Assembly: GCA_001516025.1 (NCBI GenBank)
Contig: LOEU01000026.1
Coordinates: 1-64,000 of the forward strand
DNA from: a bacterium BRH_c32
Lineage (GTDB): Bacteria; Bacteroidota; Ignavibacteria; Ignavibacteriales; Melioribacteraceae
Reading direction: 5' to 3'
Length of the DNA: 64,000 nt
Every line of letters begins with the position of its first letter. Within the stretch, counting starts at the first letter, position 1. Shown in pieces: positions 9,151-18,734 of this stretch. The notes below the pieces were generated by a model, which was given only the letters and a program-made list of their open reading frames with translations, was not told the DNA's origin and made no database searches. The position numbers were made by a program, and so were the translations under genes.

Positions 9151-10794
9151 ATGAAGATAATATTAAATCAAACAAACTCCTTAATCGGCGATATAAAAGG
9201 GAATAAAGAAAAAATTATTGCCGGTTATTTCGATGCTATAAATCAAGGTGCGGAATTAGTTATCTTTCCTGAACTTGCTCTGTGCGGCTATCCGCCATTG
9301 GATTTAGTGGAGAAAAAAGAATTTAGAAACTTAGTCAATCAAGCTGCCAAAGAGATTGCATCTATTACATTATCCGTAGGAATAATTTTTGGTTCTATCA
9401 CCGAAGACTATGAAGACCTAATAGGGACGGGAGTATATAATTCTGCGCTATTATGTTTCGATGGGAAAATCCAATTTATACAAAATAAAACATTACTTCC
9501 AAATTATGATGTCTTTGATGAAGTGCGCTATTTTGAACCATCTAAGAGCGTTAGTGTATATGAATATAAAGGAACGAAGTTAGGAATATCTATTTGTGAG
9601 GATATTTGGAATGATGCTGACTATTGGAAAAAAAGAAGATATCCGACCGACCCTATTCAAGATTTAGTAAATAAAGGTGCAGAATTAATTATAAATATTT
9701 CTGCCAGTCCTTATGCCTACGGCAAAAGGATGGAAAGATATGAAATGCTTTCCCTATTAGCGAAAATTGATAATATTCAGTTGGTGTATTGCTGTTGTGC
9801 AGGTGCTCAGACAGACCTTATATTTGATGGGGCGAGTATGTGTTTCGATAACAATGGTAATTTATTGCGCTTAGGAAAATCATTTGCAGAGGATGTAATT
9901 ATCTTTGATACGGAAGCTGAGTATGAACCGCTAACAGAGATAGAAAAAAGTTTCCCCGAGGAAGTATTATCTGCCTTAATTTTTGGTTTACGCGATTATA
10001 GATTAAAGACCGGTTTCAAAAAAGCATTAATCGGCTTAAGCGGAGGAATTGATTCTGCGATTGTTACTTATATAGCAGCAGAAGCATTCGGTAAAGAAAA
10101 TATTCACGTGGTCATGATGCCTTCAAAATATTCATCAGAGGGGAGCATTAAAGATTCAGAAGCTTTGATTCATAATCTCGGAATTAGCAGTGATCTTGTT
10201 TCTATCCAACCTGTATTCGATTCAATTCTTAGTCAACTTAGAACTCCTTTTAAAGAGAGAAAGCCGGACGTAACCGAAGAGAATATGCAATCAAGAATAC
10301 GCGGACTTTATTTAATGGCATATTCAAATAAATTTGGTTACTTGCTTTGCACCACGGGAAATAAATCTGAAATCGCCACCGGATATGCCACTCTCTACGG
10401 TGATATGGCGGGGGCACTTGCTGTTATCGGAGATCTTTATAAAACACAGGTTTATGAAGTATGCAATTTTATTAATCGGGGAAAAGAAATAATACCGCAA
10501 AATATAATTGATAAAGCTCCTTCGGCAGAATTAAGACCTGATCAAAAAGATCAAGATTCTCTGCCTCCTTATGACCAATTAGACAGAGTCTTAAAAATGT
10601 ATCTCGAAGAACAGAAAGAGATAAAAGAGATTATTGATTTGGTAAAAGATGAAGAGATGGTAAAAAGGACGCTTAGATTAGTTGACTTGAATGAATTTAA
10701 AAGAAAGCAGGGAGCACCTGTTTTAAGAGTATCGACTAAAGCATTCGGATATGGGAGAAGATTCCCAATTGTTAATGGGTGGAAGAGATATTAG
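9151..10794 (+). CDS. nadE: Glutamine-dependent NAD+ synthetase
   Basis: It converts deamido-NAD to NAD using glutamine, the last step of NAD synthesis. The N-terminal nitrilase-type glutaminase shows the Glu-Lys-Cys set in FPELALCGYPP, NKTLLPNY and ISICEDIW. The C-terminal synthetase has the P-loop GLSGGIDSAIV near residues 294-304. The length, 547 residues, is usual for the two-domain form. Monocistronic context with an inverted repeat directly upstream. Confidence 0.96.
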   Translation: MKIILNQTNSLIGDIKGNKEKIIAGYFDAINQGAELVIFPELALCGYPPLDLVEKKEFRNLVNQAAKEIASITLSVGIIFGSITEDYEDLIGTGVYNSALLCFDGKIQFIQNKTLLPNYDVFDEVRYFEPSKSVSVYEYKGTKLGISICEDIWNDADYWKKRRYPTDPIQDLVNKGAELIINISASPYAYGKRMERYEMLSLLAKIDNIQLVYCCCAGAQTDLIFDGASMCFDNNGNLLRLGKSFAEDVIIFDTEAEYEPLTEIEKSFPEEVLSALIFGLRDYRLKTGFKKALIGLSGGIDSAIVTYIAAEAFGKENIHVVMMPSKYSSEGSIKDSEALIHNLGISSDLVSIQPVFDSILSQLRTPFKERKPDVTEENMQSRIRGLYLMAYSNKFGYLLCTTGNKSEIATGYATLYGDMAGALAVIGDLYKTQVYEVCNFINRGKEIIPQNIIDKAPSAELRPDQKDQDSLPPYDQLDRVLKMYLEEQKEIKEIIDLVKDEEMVKRTLRLVDLNEFKRKQGAPVLRVSTKAFGYGRRFPIVNGWKRY

Positions 10795-10837
10795 CGATTT
10801 TGATTTGCCTGTTTTTGCAATAATTACATAATTATAT

Positions 10838-11296
10838 TTGTATCATTATATAAGGAATTATCGTATTAAAAATATAAAAATATTTGGAATTGGATTTGGG
10901 TTTCTGGCATTAGCTGCTTTAATCTATTTTATTATTCCCTCCGGTGATGATTCAATTGAATGGAATAAATTTGATTTAGCGATTTATGAAAATTCAATTA
11001 ATGAAGGAGAACCTATAATAATAGATTTTTATGCAGATTGGTGCATTCCGTGTAAGGAATTGGATAAACAAACATTTTCTGATAAGCGTGTAATCGAATT
11101 AAGCAAAAAGTTTGTTATGATAAAAGCCGATATGACAAAGACACTTTCTGAAGAGACGGCGAAAATAGCTAATAAGTTTAATATTGTAGGCATGCCGACT
11201 GTTTTGATTATCGATTCTAAGGGTAAAGAACTCGAACGGCTTACAGGTTTTGTTAATGCAGATGAGTTCTTGAAAATCATGCAAAAAGCTTATTAA
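10838..11296 (+). CDS. Membrane-anchored thioredoxin-like protein
   Basis: A thiol-disulfide protein facing the periplasm. An N-terminal helix (about residues 14-33) anchors it, and a thioredoxin fold follows with FYADWCIPCKELD (Cys69, Cys72) and the cis-Pro loop VGMPTVLII. It resembles the C-terminal domain of DsbD and thioredoxin_7 proteins. The start is uncertain. TTG 10838 has no ribosome site, while AAGGAA (10852-10857) lies before an ATT at 10865 in the same frame, which would be a rare start and shorten the protein by nine residues. The membrane helix is kept either way. Confidence 0.8.
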   Translation: MYHYIRNYRIKNIKIFGIGFGFLALAALIYFIIPSGDDSIEWNKFDLAIYENSINEGEPIIIDFYADWCIPCKELDKQTFSDKRVIELSKKFVMIKADMTKTLSEETAKIANKFNIVGMPTVLIIDSKGKELERLTGFVNADEFLKIMQKAY

Positions 11297-11306
11297 TCCG
11301 AAAAAA

Positions 11307-11337
11307 TTGCTTATACTATATGTGTTTCCTATTTTGG
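11307..11337 (+). promoter_or_regulatory. Possible Bacteroidota-type promoter of the fused OFOR
   Basis: TTG (11307-11309), 20 bp, then TATTTTGG (11330-11337). This is close to TTTG-N20-TAnnTTTG but the -7 element is imperfect. Confidence 0.35.
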
Positions 11338-11379
11338 TTTAACTAATTTTTGTTACTTAAAAAAACAAGAGAAGTAATA

Positions 11380-13242
11380 ATGAGAGAAGAAAAAATTTTA
11401 GAAAAAGAATTACAAAATCTTAAAGAAGTTACAATACGTTTTGCAGGCGATTCCGGCGATGGAATGCAATTGACCGGAAGTCAATTCAGTGATACTACTG
11501 CACTTTTTGGAAATGATTTGGGTACGTTACCTGATTATCCTGCCGAAATTCGTGCTCCTGCCGGTACACTTTATGGAGTGAGTGGATTTCAGGTTCATTT
11601 CAGTTCTGCAGATATTTATACTCCCGGTGATACACCGGATGTATTAGTGGCAATGAATCCTGCTGCATTAAAAATAAACATAAAAGATCTTAAACTCGGC
11701 GGAACTATTATAGTCAATACGGATTCCTTCGATTCTAAGAATCTTGGATTAGCAAAGTACGAAAGCAATCCTTTAGAGGATGAAGCTCTCCTTTCTAATT
11801 ATAAAGTTTATCCCGTTGCAATAACCACATTAAATGCAACTGCATTAAAAGATAGTCCACTTTCTAATAAGGATATTAATAGATGCAAAAATTTCTTTGC
11901 ATTGGGATTAATGTATTGGATTTTTAATAGACCGATTGAACCGACAGTTAAATGGATTTATGAAAAATTCGGAAAGAAACAAGATATAGCTGAAGCAAAT
12001 GAAAAAGCATTAAAGACAGGTTATTATTATGGTGAGACAACAGAAACTTTTACAACTCGTTATTCGGTAGAACCTGCTTCGCTGCCTAAAGGTGTTTATA
12101 GAAATATTGCAGGTAATGAAGCAATAGCTTTGGGATTCGTAGCCGCTTCTATAAAAAGTGGTTTACCTTTATTCCTCGGTTCATATCCTATTACTCCGGC
12201 AACGGATATTTTACAATATCTTTCAAGCTATAAAAATTTTGGTGTAAAAACATTCCAAGCCGAAGATGAAATTGCGGGAATTACATCTGCAATCGGTGCT
12301 TCTTATGGCGGGTCGCTTGCTATTACTACTACATCCGGTCCCGGTATGGCTCTTAAAACCGAAGCTATGGGTTTGGCGGTAATGACTGAATTACCATTAG
12401 TGATAATAAATATTCAAAGAGGCGGACCGAGTACTGGTCTCCCGACTAAAACAGAACAGGCGGATCTATTCCAAGCTATTTATGGAAGAAACGGCGAAGC
12501 TCCAATACCGGTAATTGCAGCATCAACACCGAGCGATTGTTTCTTTACTGCTTTAGAGGCAGCTAAGATAGCACTCAAATATATGACGCCAGTGATTTTA
12601 TTAAGCGATGGTTATATAGCTAATGGCAGTGAGCCATGGAGAATACCTGATCCCGATTCCATTCCTGAAATTCCTGTTTCATATAGAACAGAGGCAGAAG
12701 GATTTTTCCCTTATTTAAGAGACGAAAATCTATCAAGACCTTGGGCTGTCCCCGGTACTCCCGGATTAGAACATAGAATCGGCGGACTCGAAAAAGCCAA
12801 TATTACAGGGAACGTAAGTTACGATCCTGATAATCATGAATTCATGGTTAGATTGAGAGCTGCAAAAGTTCAGAAGATTCAGCAGGACGTTCCCGATTTG
12901 GCTATTAGTCATGAACAAGAAGGAGAACTACTTGTACTTGGTTGGGGAGGAACTTATGGAGCGATCACAGAGGCGGTAATGAAAGCAAGAGCCGAAGGGC
13001 ATAAAGTTTCACAAGCTCACTTGAAACATCTATTCCCATTCCCTAAAAATTTATCTGATGTTCTAAATAGCTTTAAGAATGTTCTTATTCCTGAATTAAA
13101 TTTAGGTCAATTAGCAAAGGTATTGAGAAGCGAATTATTAATTGATACGATATCATTGACGAAGATTAAAGGACTGCCATTCAAATCAAGTGAAATTCAA
13201 AACAAGATAGTAGAAATTCTTGGAGGTAATAATGGAAACTAA
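11380..13242 (+). CDS. 2-oxoacid:acceptor oxidoreductase, fused gamma-alpha subunit
   Basis: It is part of a ferredoxin-linked 2-oxoacid (probably 2-oxoglutarate) oxidoreductase that makes acyl-CoA and CO2, or runs in reverse. The first ~200 residues are the gamma domain (FAGDSGDGMQLTG, DYPAEIRAPAGTLYGVSGFQV). The alpha domain follows (GSYPITPATDILQYLS, FQAEDEIAGITSAIGASYGG, TTTSGPGMALKTE). 620 residues from ATG 11380; a TTG at 11350 is less likely. The beta gene overlaps its 3' end. Like the KorAB type, no ferredoxin subunit gene is attached. Confidence 0.93.
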   Translation: MREEKILEKELQNLKEVTIRFAGDSGDGMQLTGSQFSDTTALFGNDLGTLPDYPAEIRAPAGTLYGVSGFQVHFSSADIYTPGDTPDVLVAMNPAALKINIKDLKLGGTIIVNTDSFDSKNLGLAKYESNPLEDEALLSNYKVYPVAITTLNATALKDSPLSNKDINRCKNFFALGLMYWIFNRPIEPTVKWIYEKFGKKQDIAEANEKALKTGYYYGETTETFTTRYSVEPASLPKGVYRNIAGNEAIALGFVAASIKSGLPLFLGSYPITPATDILQYLSSYKNFGVKTFQAEDEIAGITSAIGASYGGSLAITTTSGPGMALKTEAMGLAVMTELPLVIINIQRGGPSTGLPTKTEQADLFQAIYGRNGEAPIPVIAASTPSDCFFTALEAAKIALKYMTPVILLSDGYIANGSEPWRIPDPDSIPEIPVSYRTEAEGFFPYLRDENLSRPWAVPGTPGLEHRIGGLEKANITGNVSYDPDNHEFMVRLRAAKVQKIQQDVPDLAISHEQEGELLVLGWGGTYGAITEAVMKARAEGHKVSQAHLKHLFPFPKNLSDVLNSFKNVLIPELNLGQLAKVLRSELLIDTISLTKIKGLPFKSSEIQNKIVEILGGNNGN

Positions 13243-14278
13243 AGTTGAAACGAAAATAGATACTAACGAAATAAAATATACAAGCAAAGATTTTGCATCA
13301 GATCAAGATGTTAGATGGTGTCCGGGTTGTGGTGATTATTCTGTTCTTGCTCAAGTGCAGAGAACATTCCCTGATATCGGAATTAAAAAAGAAAATATGG
13401 TTTGGATTTCGGGTATCGGATGCTCGAGCCGTTTCCCTTATTATATGAATACTTATGGATTCCATACAATTCATGGAAGAGCCACTGCAATTGCCACCGG
13501 ATTAAAATTATCACGTCCCGATTTATCTGTGTGGGTAGCTACGGGCGATGGCGATCTTCTTTCTATCGGTGGTAATCACTTTATTCATACATGCCGTAAG
13601 AACGTTGATCTCAAACTTCTTTTATTCAATAATAAAATTTACGGATTGACCAAAGGTCAATATTCTCCGACTTCTGAAAAAGGAAAAGTTACGAAAACTT
13701 CACCTTATGGCAGTGTTGATTATCCATTTAATCCGCCTTTATTGGCTCTTGGTTCCGAAGCTACATTTATTGCCCGTTCATTAGATAGAGACCCTAAACA
13801 TCTTCAGGAGATGATTAAGCGTGCTGCCGAACATAAGGGAACTGCGTTCTTAGAGATATATCAGAATTGTAATATTTTTAATGATGGTGCTTTTGAACCT
13901 CTTACAGACAAAAACACAAAGGCAGATAATGTCGTTGTAATGACACATGATAAGCCATTAATATTCGGTAAGAATAATGAAAAAGGAATTAAGCTAGATG
14001 GTTTCCGCCCTGTTATAGTTGATCTAAACGATCCGAATAATTCCATTAATGATTTATGGATACATGATGAATTTGATTCATCGCCGGTAAGAGCGAGTAT
14101 CTTGTCTCATTTTACGGATATGCCGGGAATGCCGACTCCTATCGGTATTTTTAGACAGATTACAAAACCTACATATAATGAAGGTTTAACAAGCCAAATA
14201 GAGCACGTAACAGAGAAAAAAGGTAAGGGTACATTAAAATCCCTCCTGTATTCTCCTGGTACTTGGGAAGTAAATTAA
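13232..14278 (+). CDS. 2-oxoacid:ferredoxin oxidoreductase, beta subunit
   Basis: This subunit binds thiamine pyrophosphate and carries the Fe-S site. WCPGCGDYSVLAQVQ (near residues 28-42) and the second region GIGCSSRFPYYMNTYGFHTIHGRA are diagnostic. ATGDGDLLSIGGNHFIH is the TPP/Mg site. The ATG at 13232 has GGAGG five bases before it and lies 11 bp inside the alpha gene, giving a tightly coupled pair. 348 residues, as in KorB. A perfect hairpin terminator follows the stop by 19 bp. Confidence 0.94.
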   Translation: METKVETKIDTNEIKYTSKDFASDQDVRWCPGCGDYSVLAQVQRTFPDIGIKKENMVWISGIGCSSRFPYYMNTYGFHTIHGRATAIATGLKLSRPDLSVWVATGDGDLLSIGGNHFIHTCRKNVDLKLLLFNNKIYGLTKGQYSPTSEKGKVTKTSPYGSVDYPFNPPLLALGSEATFIARSLDRDPKHLQEMIKRAAEHKGTAFLEIYQNCNIFNDGAFEPLTDKNTKADNVVVMTHDKPLIFGKNNEKGIKLDGFRPVIVDLNDPNNSINDLWIHDEFDSSPVRASILSHFTDMPGMPTPIGIFRQITKPTYNEGLTSQIEHVTEKKGKGTLKSLLYSPGTWEVN

Positions 14279-14297
14279 ATTACTATTAGCTAATTGT

Positions 14298-14331
14298 AAT
14301 AAAGGCGAAGTCTTCTTCGCCTTTATTGTTT
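14298..14331 (+). terminator. Terminator of the fused OFOR operon
   Basis: A perfect 13-bp stem, AATAAAGGCGAAG (14298-14310) and CTTCGCCTTTATT (14315-14327), with loop TCTT, followed by GTTTT. Confidence 0.85.
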
Positions 14332-14354
14332 TCAGAACTATTTTTAGGCGCTAA

Positions 14355-15338
14355 ATGACTTTTGTTGAATTAAAAAAAACTATTGAAAGAAATAAGAGAT
14401 TTATCCTTTCCACACATGTTAATCCCGATGCCGACGCAATCGGTTCAGAGCTTGCGTTTTATTACCTTCTAACTGAATTGAATAAAGAGGTAAGAGTAAT
14501 TAACCATAATGAAACTCCATACAATCTGAGGTTCTTGGATTTTGATTCGGTTATAGAAAAATATGATCCTGTAATTCATGACTCAGTGATCGCCGAAGCA
14601 GATACCTACGTCATTCTCGATTTGAGTACTCCAAACAGAATTGTGAGTATGGAGAAGTCACTTCTTAATTTTACAAAAACTAAAATCTGCATTGATCATC
14701 ATGAAAATCCTGATCCGTTTTTTGTTAATATGGTTGGAGGCACATCTTATTCTGCTACCGGAGAAATTATTTATGATTTTATTAAGAAATCAAAAATAGT
14801 AGAACTTAATTACAAAATTGCATATCAGCTTTATGCGGCAATAATGACCGATACAGGTTCATTCAGGTTTGATAGGACCTCGGCTAAGATTCATATTCTA
14901 ATTGCGGAACTATTAACGCTCGGAGTTGATCCAACTGAAGTTTATGATAAGATATATGACCAAAGTAATTTGGCAAAAATAAAATTATTGGGCGAAGCAT
15001 TAACCACACTCAAGCTTACCAAATCCAAAAAAATTGCATATATGACTATTAGAAATGAATCATTAGAAAGATTAGGTGCGGTGGAAGACGATGTGGATGG
15101 ATTCGTTAATTATTGCCTTTCGATTAAAGGGATATTAGTTGGAATTTTATTCTTTGAATTAAAAGATGGTTTTAAGATGAGTATGCGATCCAAAGGGAAA
15201 ATACCCGTAAATAAATTAGCGAATGAATTCGATGGGGGAGGGCATAGGAATGCTGCCGGCTCGCGTCTTTTCAAAGTCAAAATGAAAGATTACATTAAAC
15301 CTGTTTTAGAAAGAGCAGAATTTTATTTAAATCAATAA
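14355..15338 (+). CDS. nrnA: DHH/DHHA1 phosphoesterase, NrnA-like
   Basis: Probably a nano-RNase and 3'-phosphoadenosine 5'-phosphate phosphatase. The DHH domain has THVNPDADAIGSELA (residues 20-34), the DHH motif IDHHENPD near 116, and an acidic site in MTDTGSFRFD. The DHHA1 domain ends in FDGGGHRNAAGS near residues 294-305. 327 residues fits NrnA. It is followed after 13 bp by the aminopeptidase gene, likely one transcript. Confidence 0.92.
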   Translation: MTFVELKKTIERNKRFILSTHVNPDADAIGSELAFYYLLTELNKEVRVINHNETPYNLRFLDFDSVIEKYDPVIHDSVIAEADTYVILDLSTPNRIVSMEKSLLNFTKTKICIDHHENPDPFFVNMVGGTSYSATGEIIYDFIKKSKIVELNYKIAYQLYAAIMTDTGSFRFDRTSAKIHILIAELLTLGVDPTEVYDKIYDQSNLAKIKLLGEALTTLKLTKSKKIAYMTIRNESLERLGAVEDDVDGFVNYCLSIKGILVGILFFELKDGFKMSMRSKGKIPVNKLANEFDGGGHRNAAGSRLFKVKMKDYIKPVLERAEFYLNQ

Positions 15339-15351
15339 GGAAATTATCAGA

Positions 15352-16827
15352 ATGAATTTGACATTATCAGCACTTAATAAAATTAATAAATACCAAAAGA
15401 AATCCGGCTTAGTAAAGTTTTTTGAAAATAGTGATTCATTAAGAAATGAAGCAGAAAAATATTCCGAAGAAAATTCTTTCAGAATAAACACCCTATTATT
15501 CGAAAACTTTTTGAAAGATGAGGATGAAATAAGATTTTATAATTGCGAAGGTGAACCTTCACTAATTATTTATAAAAAGATAGCTAAAGAATTAAGCTCG
15601 GATTTTTTCCGAGATTATTGCTCGGGATTAATTCAATCACTTCAAAAAGCTCCTATTGATAATCTATATGTAGAGATTCCCGAATTTAAGTGTGAAACAT
15701 TCTTCGATGAAGAATATTATTATTCTACATTTGCCGAAGGATTTCTTCTCGGTAATTATGACTTTGATAAGTATAAAACAGAAAAGAAGGCAATCAAAAA
15801 ATTCTCTATAAATCTTGTAGCCGGTAATAAAAACAAGATTACTAATGCGGTTAAGAACGGAACTATGCTTATAAATTCGGTTATATTCAGCAGAGACTTA
15901 ATCAATGAGCCTGCAATTACGCTTACTCCTGCTGAATTTGCTAAACGGATAAAAAGCGAACTCTCAAGCAAGACCACGAAAGTAACGGTATTCAATAAGC
16001 AAGAATTAGTTAAGAGAAAGATGAATGCCATCCTCGCAGTCGGAGGCGGAAGCGATAAAGAACCGAAACTGATTCAGATGCATTATAAACCGGTAGGGAA
16101 GGCAAAAAAGAAAATTGGTTTAGTGGGCAAGGGCGTTACTTATGATTCGGGCGGACTCTCGATTAAACCAACTGCCGGAATGCTTGAAATGAAAGCTGAT
16201 ATGGCAGGCGGTGCTTTAGTAGCTGGCGTAATTAAAGCTGCTGATTTATTAAAACTCCCAATAGAAATAATCGGTGTAATACCTGCGGTTGAGAATATGA
16301 TTAACGGATTATCTTATAAACCGGGAGATATTGTTACAACTGCATCCGGTAAATCGATCGAAGTGAAAGATACAGATGCCGAGGGAAGAATTATTCTCGC
16401 CGATGCACTTGAATATATCTCTAAATTCAAACCCGATGAGATAATTGATTTCGCTACATTGACCGGTGCCTGCGCTGTTGCTCTTGGATTGTACGCATCC
16501 GGAATCTTCACTAAGAATGATAAAATTTCGGAAGATATAATTGCGAGCGGTCAAAAGACTTTTGAAAGAGTTTGGCGTCTGCCGATGTGGGACGATTATA
16601 AAAAATTATTAAAGAGTGATATAGCTGATATTAGTAATCTCGGACCGCGTTGGGGCGGGGCGATTACTGCCGCAAAGTTTTTAGAGTTCTTTGTCGATAA
16701 AAATATTCCTTGGGCGCATATCGATATTGCAGGACCTGCAATTAAAAATGATCTGAATAGTTACACAAAGACTTTCGATCCGGGTTATGGAGTAAGATTA
16801 ATTATTGATTATTTAGGAAAGTATTAA
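15352..16827 (+). CDS. pepA: M17 leucyl aminopeptidase
   Basis: A cytoplasmic two-metal aminopeptidase that removes N-terminal residues from peptides. Metal and active-site motifs GKGVTYDSGGLSIKP, MKADMAGGA and DTDAEGRIILADAL (usual NTDAEGRL, so Asn is replaced by Asp at the first position) are in the C-terminal half. 491 residues; the N-terminal ~170 residues are divergent, as is common. Its 3' end overlaps the convergent lolD-like gene by 4 bp. There is no room for a separate terminator. Confidence 0.94.
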   Translation: MNLTLSALNKINKYQKKSGLVKFFENSDSLRNEAEKYSEENSFRINTLLFENFLKDEDEIRFYNCEGEPSLIIYKKIAKELSSDFFRDYCSGLIQSLQKAPIDNLYVEIPEFKCETFFDEEYYYSTFAEGFLLGNYDFDKYKTEKKAIKKFSINLVAGNKNKITNAVKNGTMLINSVIFSRDLINEPAITLTPAEFAKRIKSELSSKTTKVTVFNKQELVKRKMNAILAVGGGSDKEPKLIQMHYKPVGKAKKKIGLVGKGVTYDSGGLSIKPTAGMLEMKADMAGGALVAGVIKAADLLKLPIEIIGVIPAVENMINGLSYKPGDIVTTASGKSIEVKDTDAEGRIILADALEYISKFKPDEIIDFATLTGACAVALGLYASGIFTKNDKISEDIIASGQKTFERVWRLPMWDDYKKLLKSDIADISNLGPRWGGAITAAKFLEFFVDKNIPWAHIDIAGPAIKNDLNSYTKTFDPGYGVRLIIDYLGKY

Positions 16828-17504
16828 TTCCTTTTATCGATAATTATTCCATCTTTCATTTCGTAAATATAATCGCCAAGTTTTATTAAATCGGCATTAT
16901 GAGAAACGATAAGAAAAGTGAGTCCGAATTTTTCTTTGAGTGAAATGAAGAGTGAATGAATCTGATCGCCATTAAGAGAATCTAAGTTACCGGTCGGTTC
17001 ATCGGCAAAGATTATTTTTGGATGATTAATAAGGGCACGAGCAATGGCAACACGCTGCTGCTCGCCGCCCGAAAGTTCTGCCGGTTTATGATTACCTCTC
17101 TCCTCAAGACCGACAATAGAAAGAAATTCTTCCGCTTCTCTTAAAGCCTTTTGCTTCGATTCTCCCTTAATCATCAAGGGCATTGCAATATTTTCAGTGG
17201 CGGTAAATTCAGGCAGGAGATGATGGAACTGAAAAATAAATCCGATATTTTCATTTCTGAATTTTGAAAGTTTTTCATCCGAATAAGAAAAAATATTTGC
17301 ATCATCAAAAAATACTTCACCCGAATCGGGATAATCTAGACCGCTAAGAATATGAAGCAGAGTGCTTTTGCCTGCTCCCGATACTCCTACAATTACGGTA
17401 ATTTTATTTTCAGGGATTTCGAGTGAAACACCTTTTAGAATTTCTAATTTTTTCTTATCTGATTTAGTATAAGATTTTCTTATTTCATTTGCTTTGATAA
17501 TCAT
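16824..17504 (-). CDS. lolD: ABC transporter ATPase, LolD-like
   Basis: It powers extraction of lipoproteins from the inner membrane, if the LolCDE assignment holds. Walker A is GVSGAGKST (near residues 39-47), the signature is LSGGEQQRVAIARAL, and Walker B is IIFADEPTGNLDS. 226 residues is the LolD/MacB-N length. It is the last gene of a three-gene operon with two FtsX-type permeases. MacB-like export is the alternative, but there is no membrane-fusion protein gene. Confidence 0.88.
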   Translation of the reverse strand: MIIKANEIRKSYTKSDKKKLEILKGVSLEIPENKITVIVGVSGAGKSTLLHILSGLDYPDSGEVFFDDANIFSYSDEKLSKFRNENIGFIFQFHHLLPEFTATENIAMPLMIKGESKQKALREAEEFLSIVGLEERGNHKPAELSGGEQQRVAIARALINHPKIIFADEPTGNLDSLNGDQIHSLFISLKEKFGLTFLIVSHNADLIKLGDYIYEMKDGIIIDKRN

Positions 17505-17506
17505 AT

Positions 17507-18733
17507 TTATTCGTATTTAATAGATTCAATAATATTTGTTTTTGCTGCCTTTTTAGATGGATAGAGAGCGGCGAGATAGCTCAATGTAAATGTAGCCAAG
17601 CCCACCATTATTATATCGGAAATTTTTATTTCAACGGGCATCGCATCGATAATATATTTGGATGGATCAAGCGGATAAAAATTATATTCCATTTGAAGCC
17701 AACAGATTAAGAGACCGATAGAGATACCAATTACCGAGCCGATGAATCCGGTAAGCATCCCTTCGAACATAAATATTTTTTTGATTGTTTTTTGATTTAC
17801 TCCCATCGAACGGAGAACTCCGATATCTTTTTTCTTTTCAATAACTGTCATATTAAGCGATCCGAGAATATTGAAAGTAGCAACGGCTATAATAAGGGAG
17901 AGCAGTAGATAAGCTCCCCATCGTTCAATCTGCATTACGGTATATAAATCTTTATGCAAGTCATACCAAGAATAAACTTTGAGACTTTTTCCTTCTAATT
18001 TCGTAGTAAGTTCTTCTTTTATTTTATCCGATTGATCGATATGATTAAGCCGTATATCGAATCCTGAAATTTTATTTCTTAAACCAAAAAGATTTTGTGC
18101 AGGGGGAAGCGAAGTAAAAATATAAGAAACATCATAATCACGATTGTTCGATTCAAAAATTCCTGAAACAATGAATCGCCTTGTAGTCGGGATTGAAAAT
18201 GATGTAACTAATCGTTCAATATTATTAGCAGAAGTAATATTTATCGTATCACCTACTCGTGCGGAAAGGCGGAGAGCAATTGGCAATCCGAGAACAATTT
18301 TGTTCGATTCTCCATCAAATAGATCAAACTTGCCCGAAATAATTTTATCATGCAGTCCCCATTCCGCATCTTGCATCGATTCGGAAATACCTTTAAGAGT
18401 AACAATCTCATAACTTTTTGATTTTAGTGCGATTACTTTTCCTTCTACATAGGGATAGAAAGATTTTATCTCTTTTGATTCGCCGAGTAATTCTTGAGTG
18501 TATTTTGTTTGGTCGTAACCGCTTTCGTCTGTTACGAATACTTTTACGTGCGGATCGAAACTTATTAATATCTCCCTTACTAACGATCCGAATCCGTTAA
18601 AAACAGAAAGCACAATAATCAATGCGGCAGTACCGATAGTAATACCGAAAGTAGAAAGGAAAGAAATAATTGTAATGAAATTAATTCTTCTTTTTGATTT
18701 AATATATCGGGATGCTATAAATAGTTCAAACAT
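17507..18733 (-). CDS. LolC/LolE-like permease
   Basis: An FtsX-type permease: N-terminal membrane helix (~residues 17-45), a periplasmic domain of about 200 residues, then three C-terminal helices (~265-400). The start MFELFIASRYIKSKRR fits the family and places the ATG one base after the stop of the upstream permease gene. An ATG at 18754 would overlap that gene by 20 bp. Sequence FELFIASRY is the usual LolC/E N-terminus. The gene pairs with the upstream paralogue to form a heterodimer with LolD. Confidence 0.87.
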   Translation of the reverse strand: MFELFIASRYIKSKRRINFITIISFLSTFGITIGTAALIIVLSVFNGFGSLVREILISFDPHVKVFVTDESGYDQTKYTQELLGESKEIKSFYPYVEGKVIALKSKSYEIVTLKGISESMQDAEWGLHDKIISGKFDLFDGESNKIVLGLPIALRLSARVGDTINITSANNIERLVTSFSIPTTRRFIVSGIFESNNRDYDVSYIFTSLPPAQNLFGLRNKISGFDIRLNHIDQSDKIKEELTTKLEGKSLKVYSWYDLHKDLYTVMQIERWGAYLLLSLIIAVATFNILGSLNMTVIEKKKDIGVLRSMGVNQKTIKKIFMFEGMLTGFIGSVIGISIGLLICWLQMEYNFYPLDPSKYIIDAMPVEIKISDIIMVGLATFTLSYLAALYPSKKAAKTNIIESIKYE

Positions 18734-18734
18734 A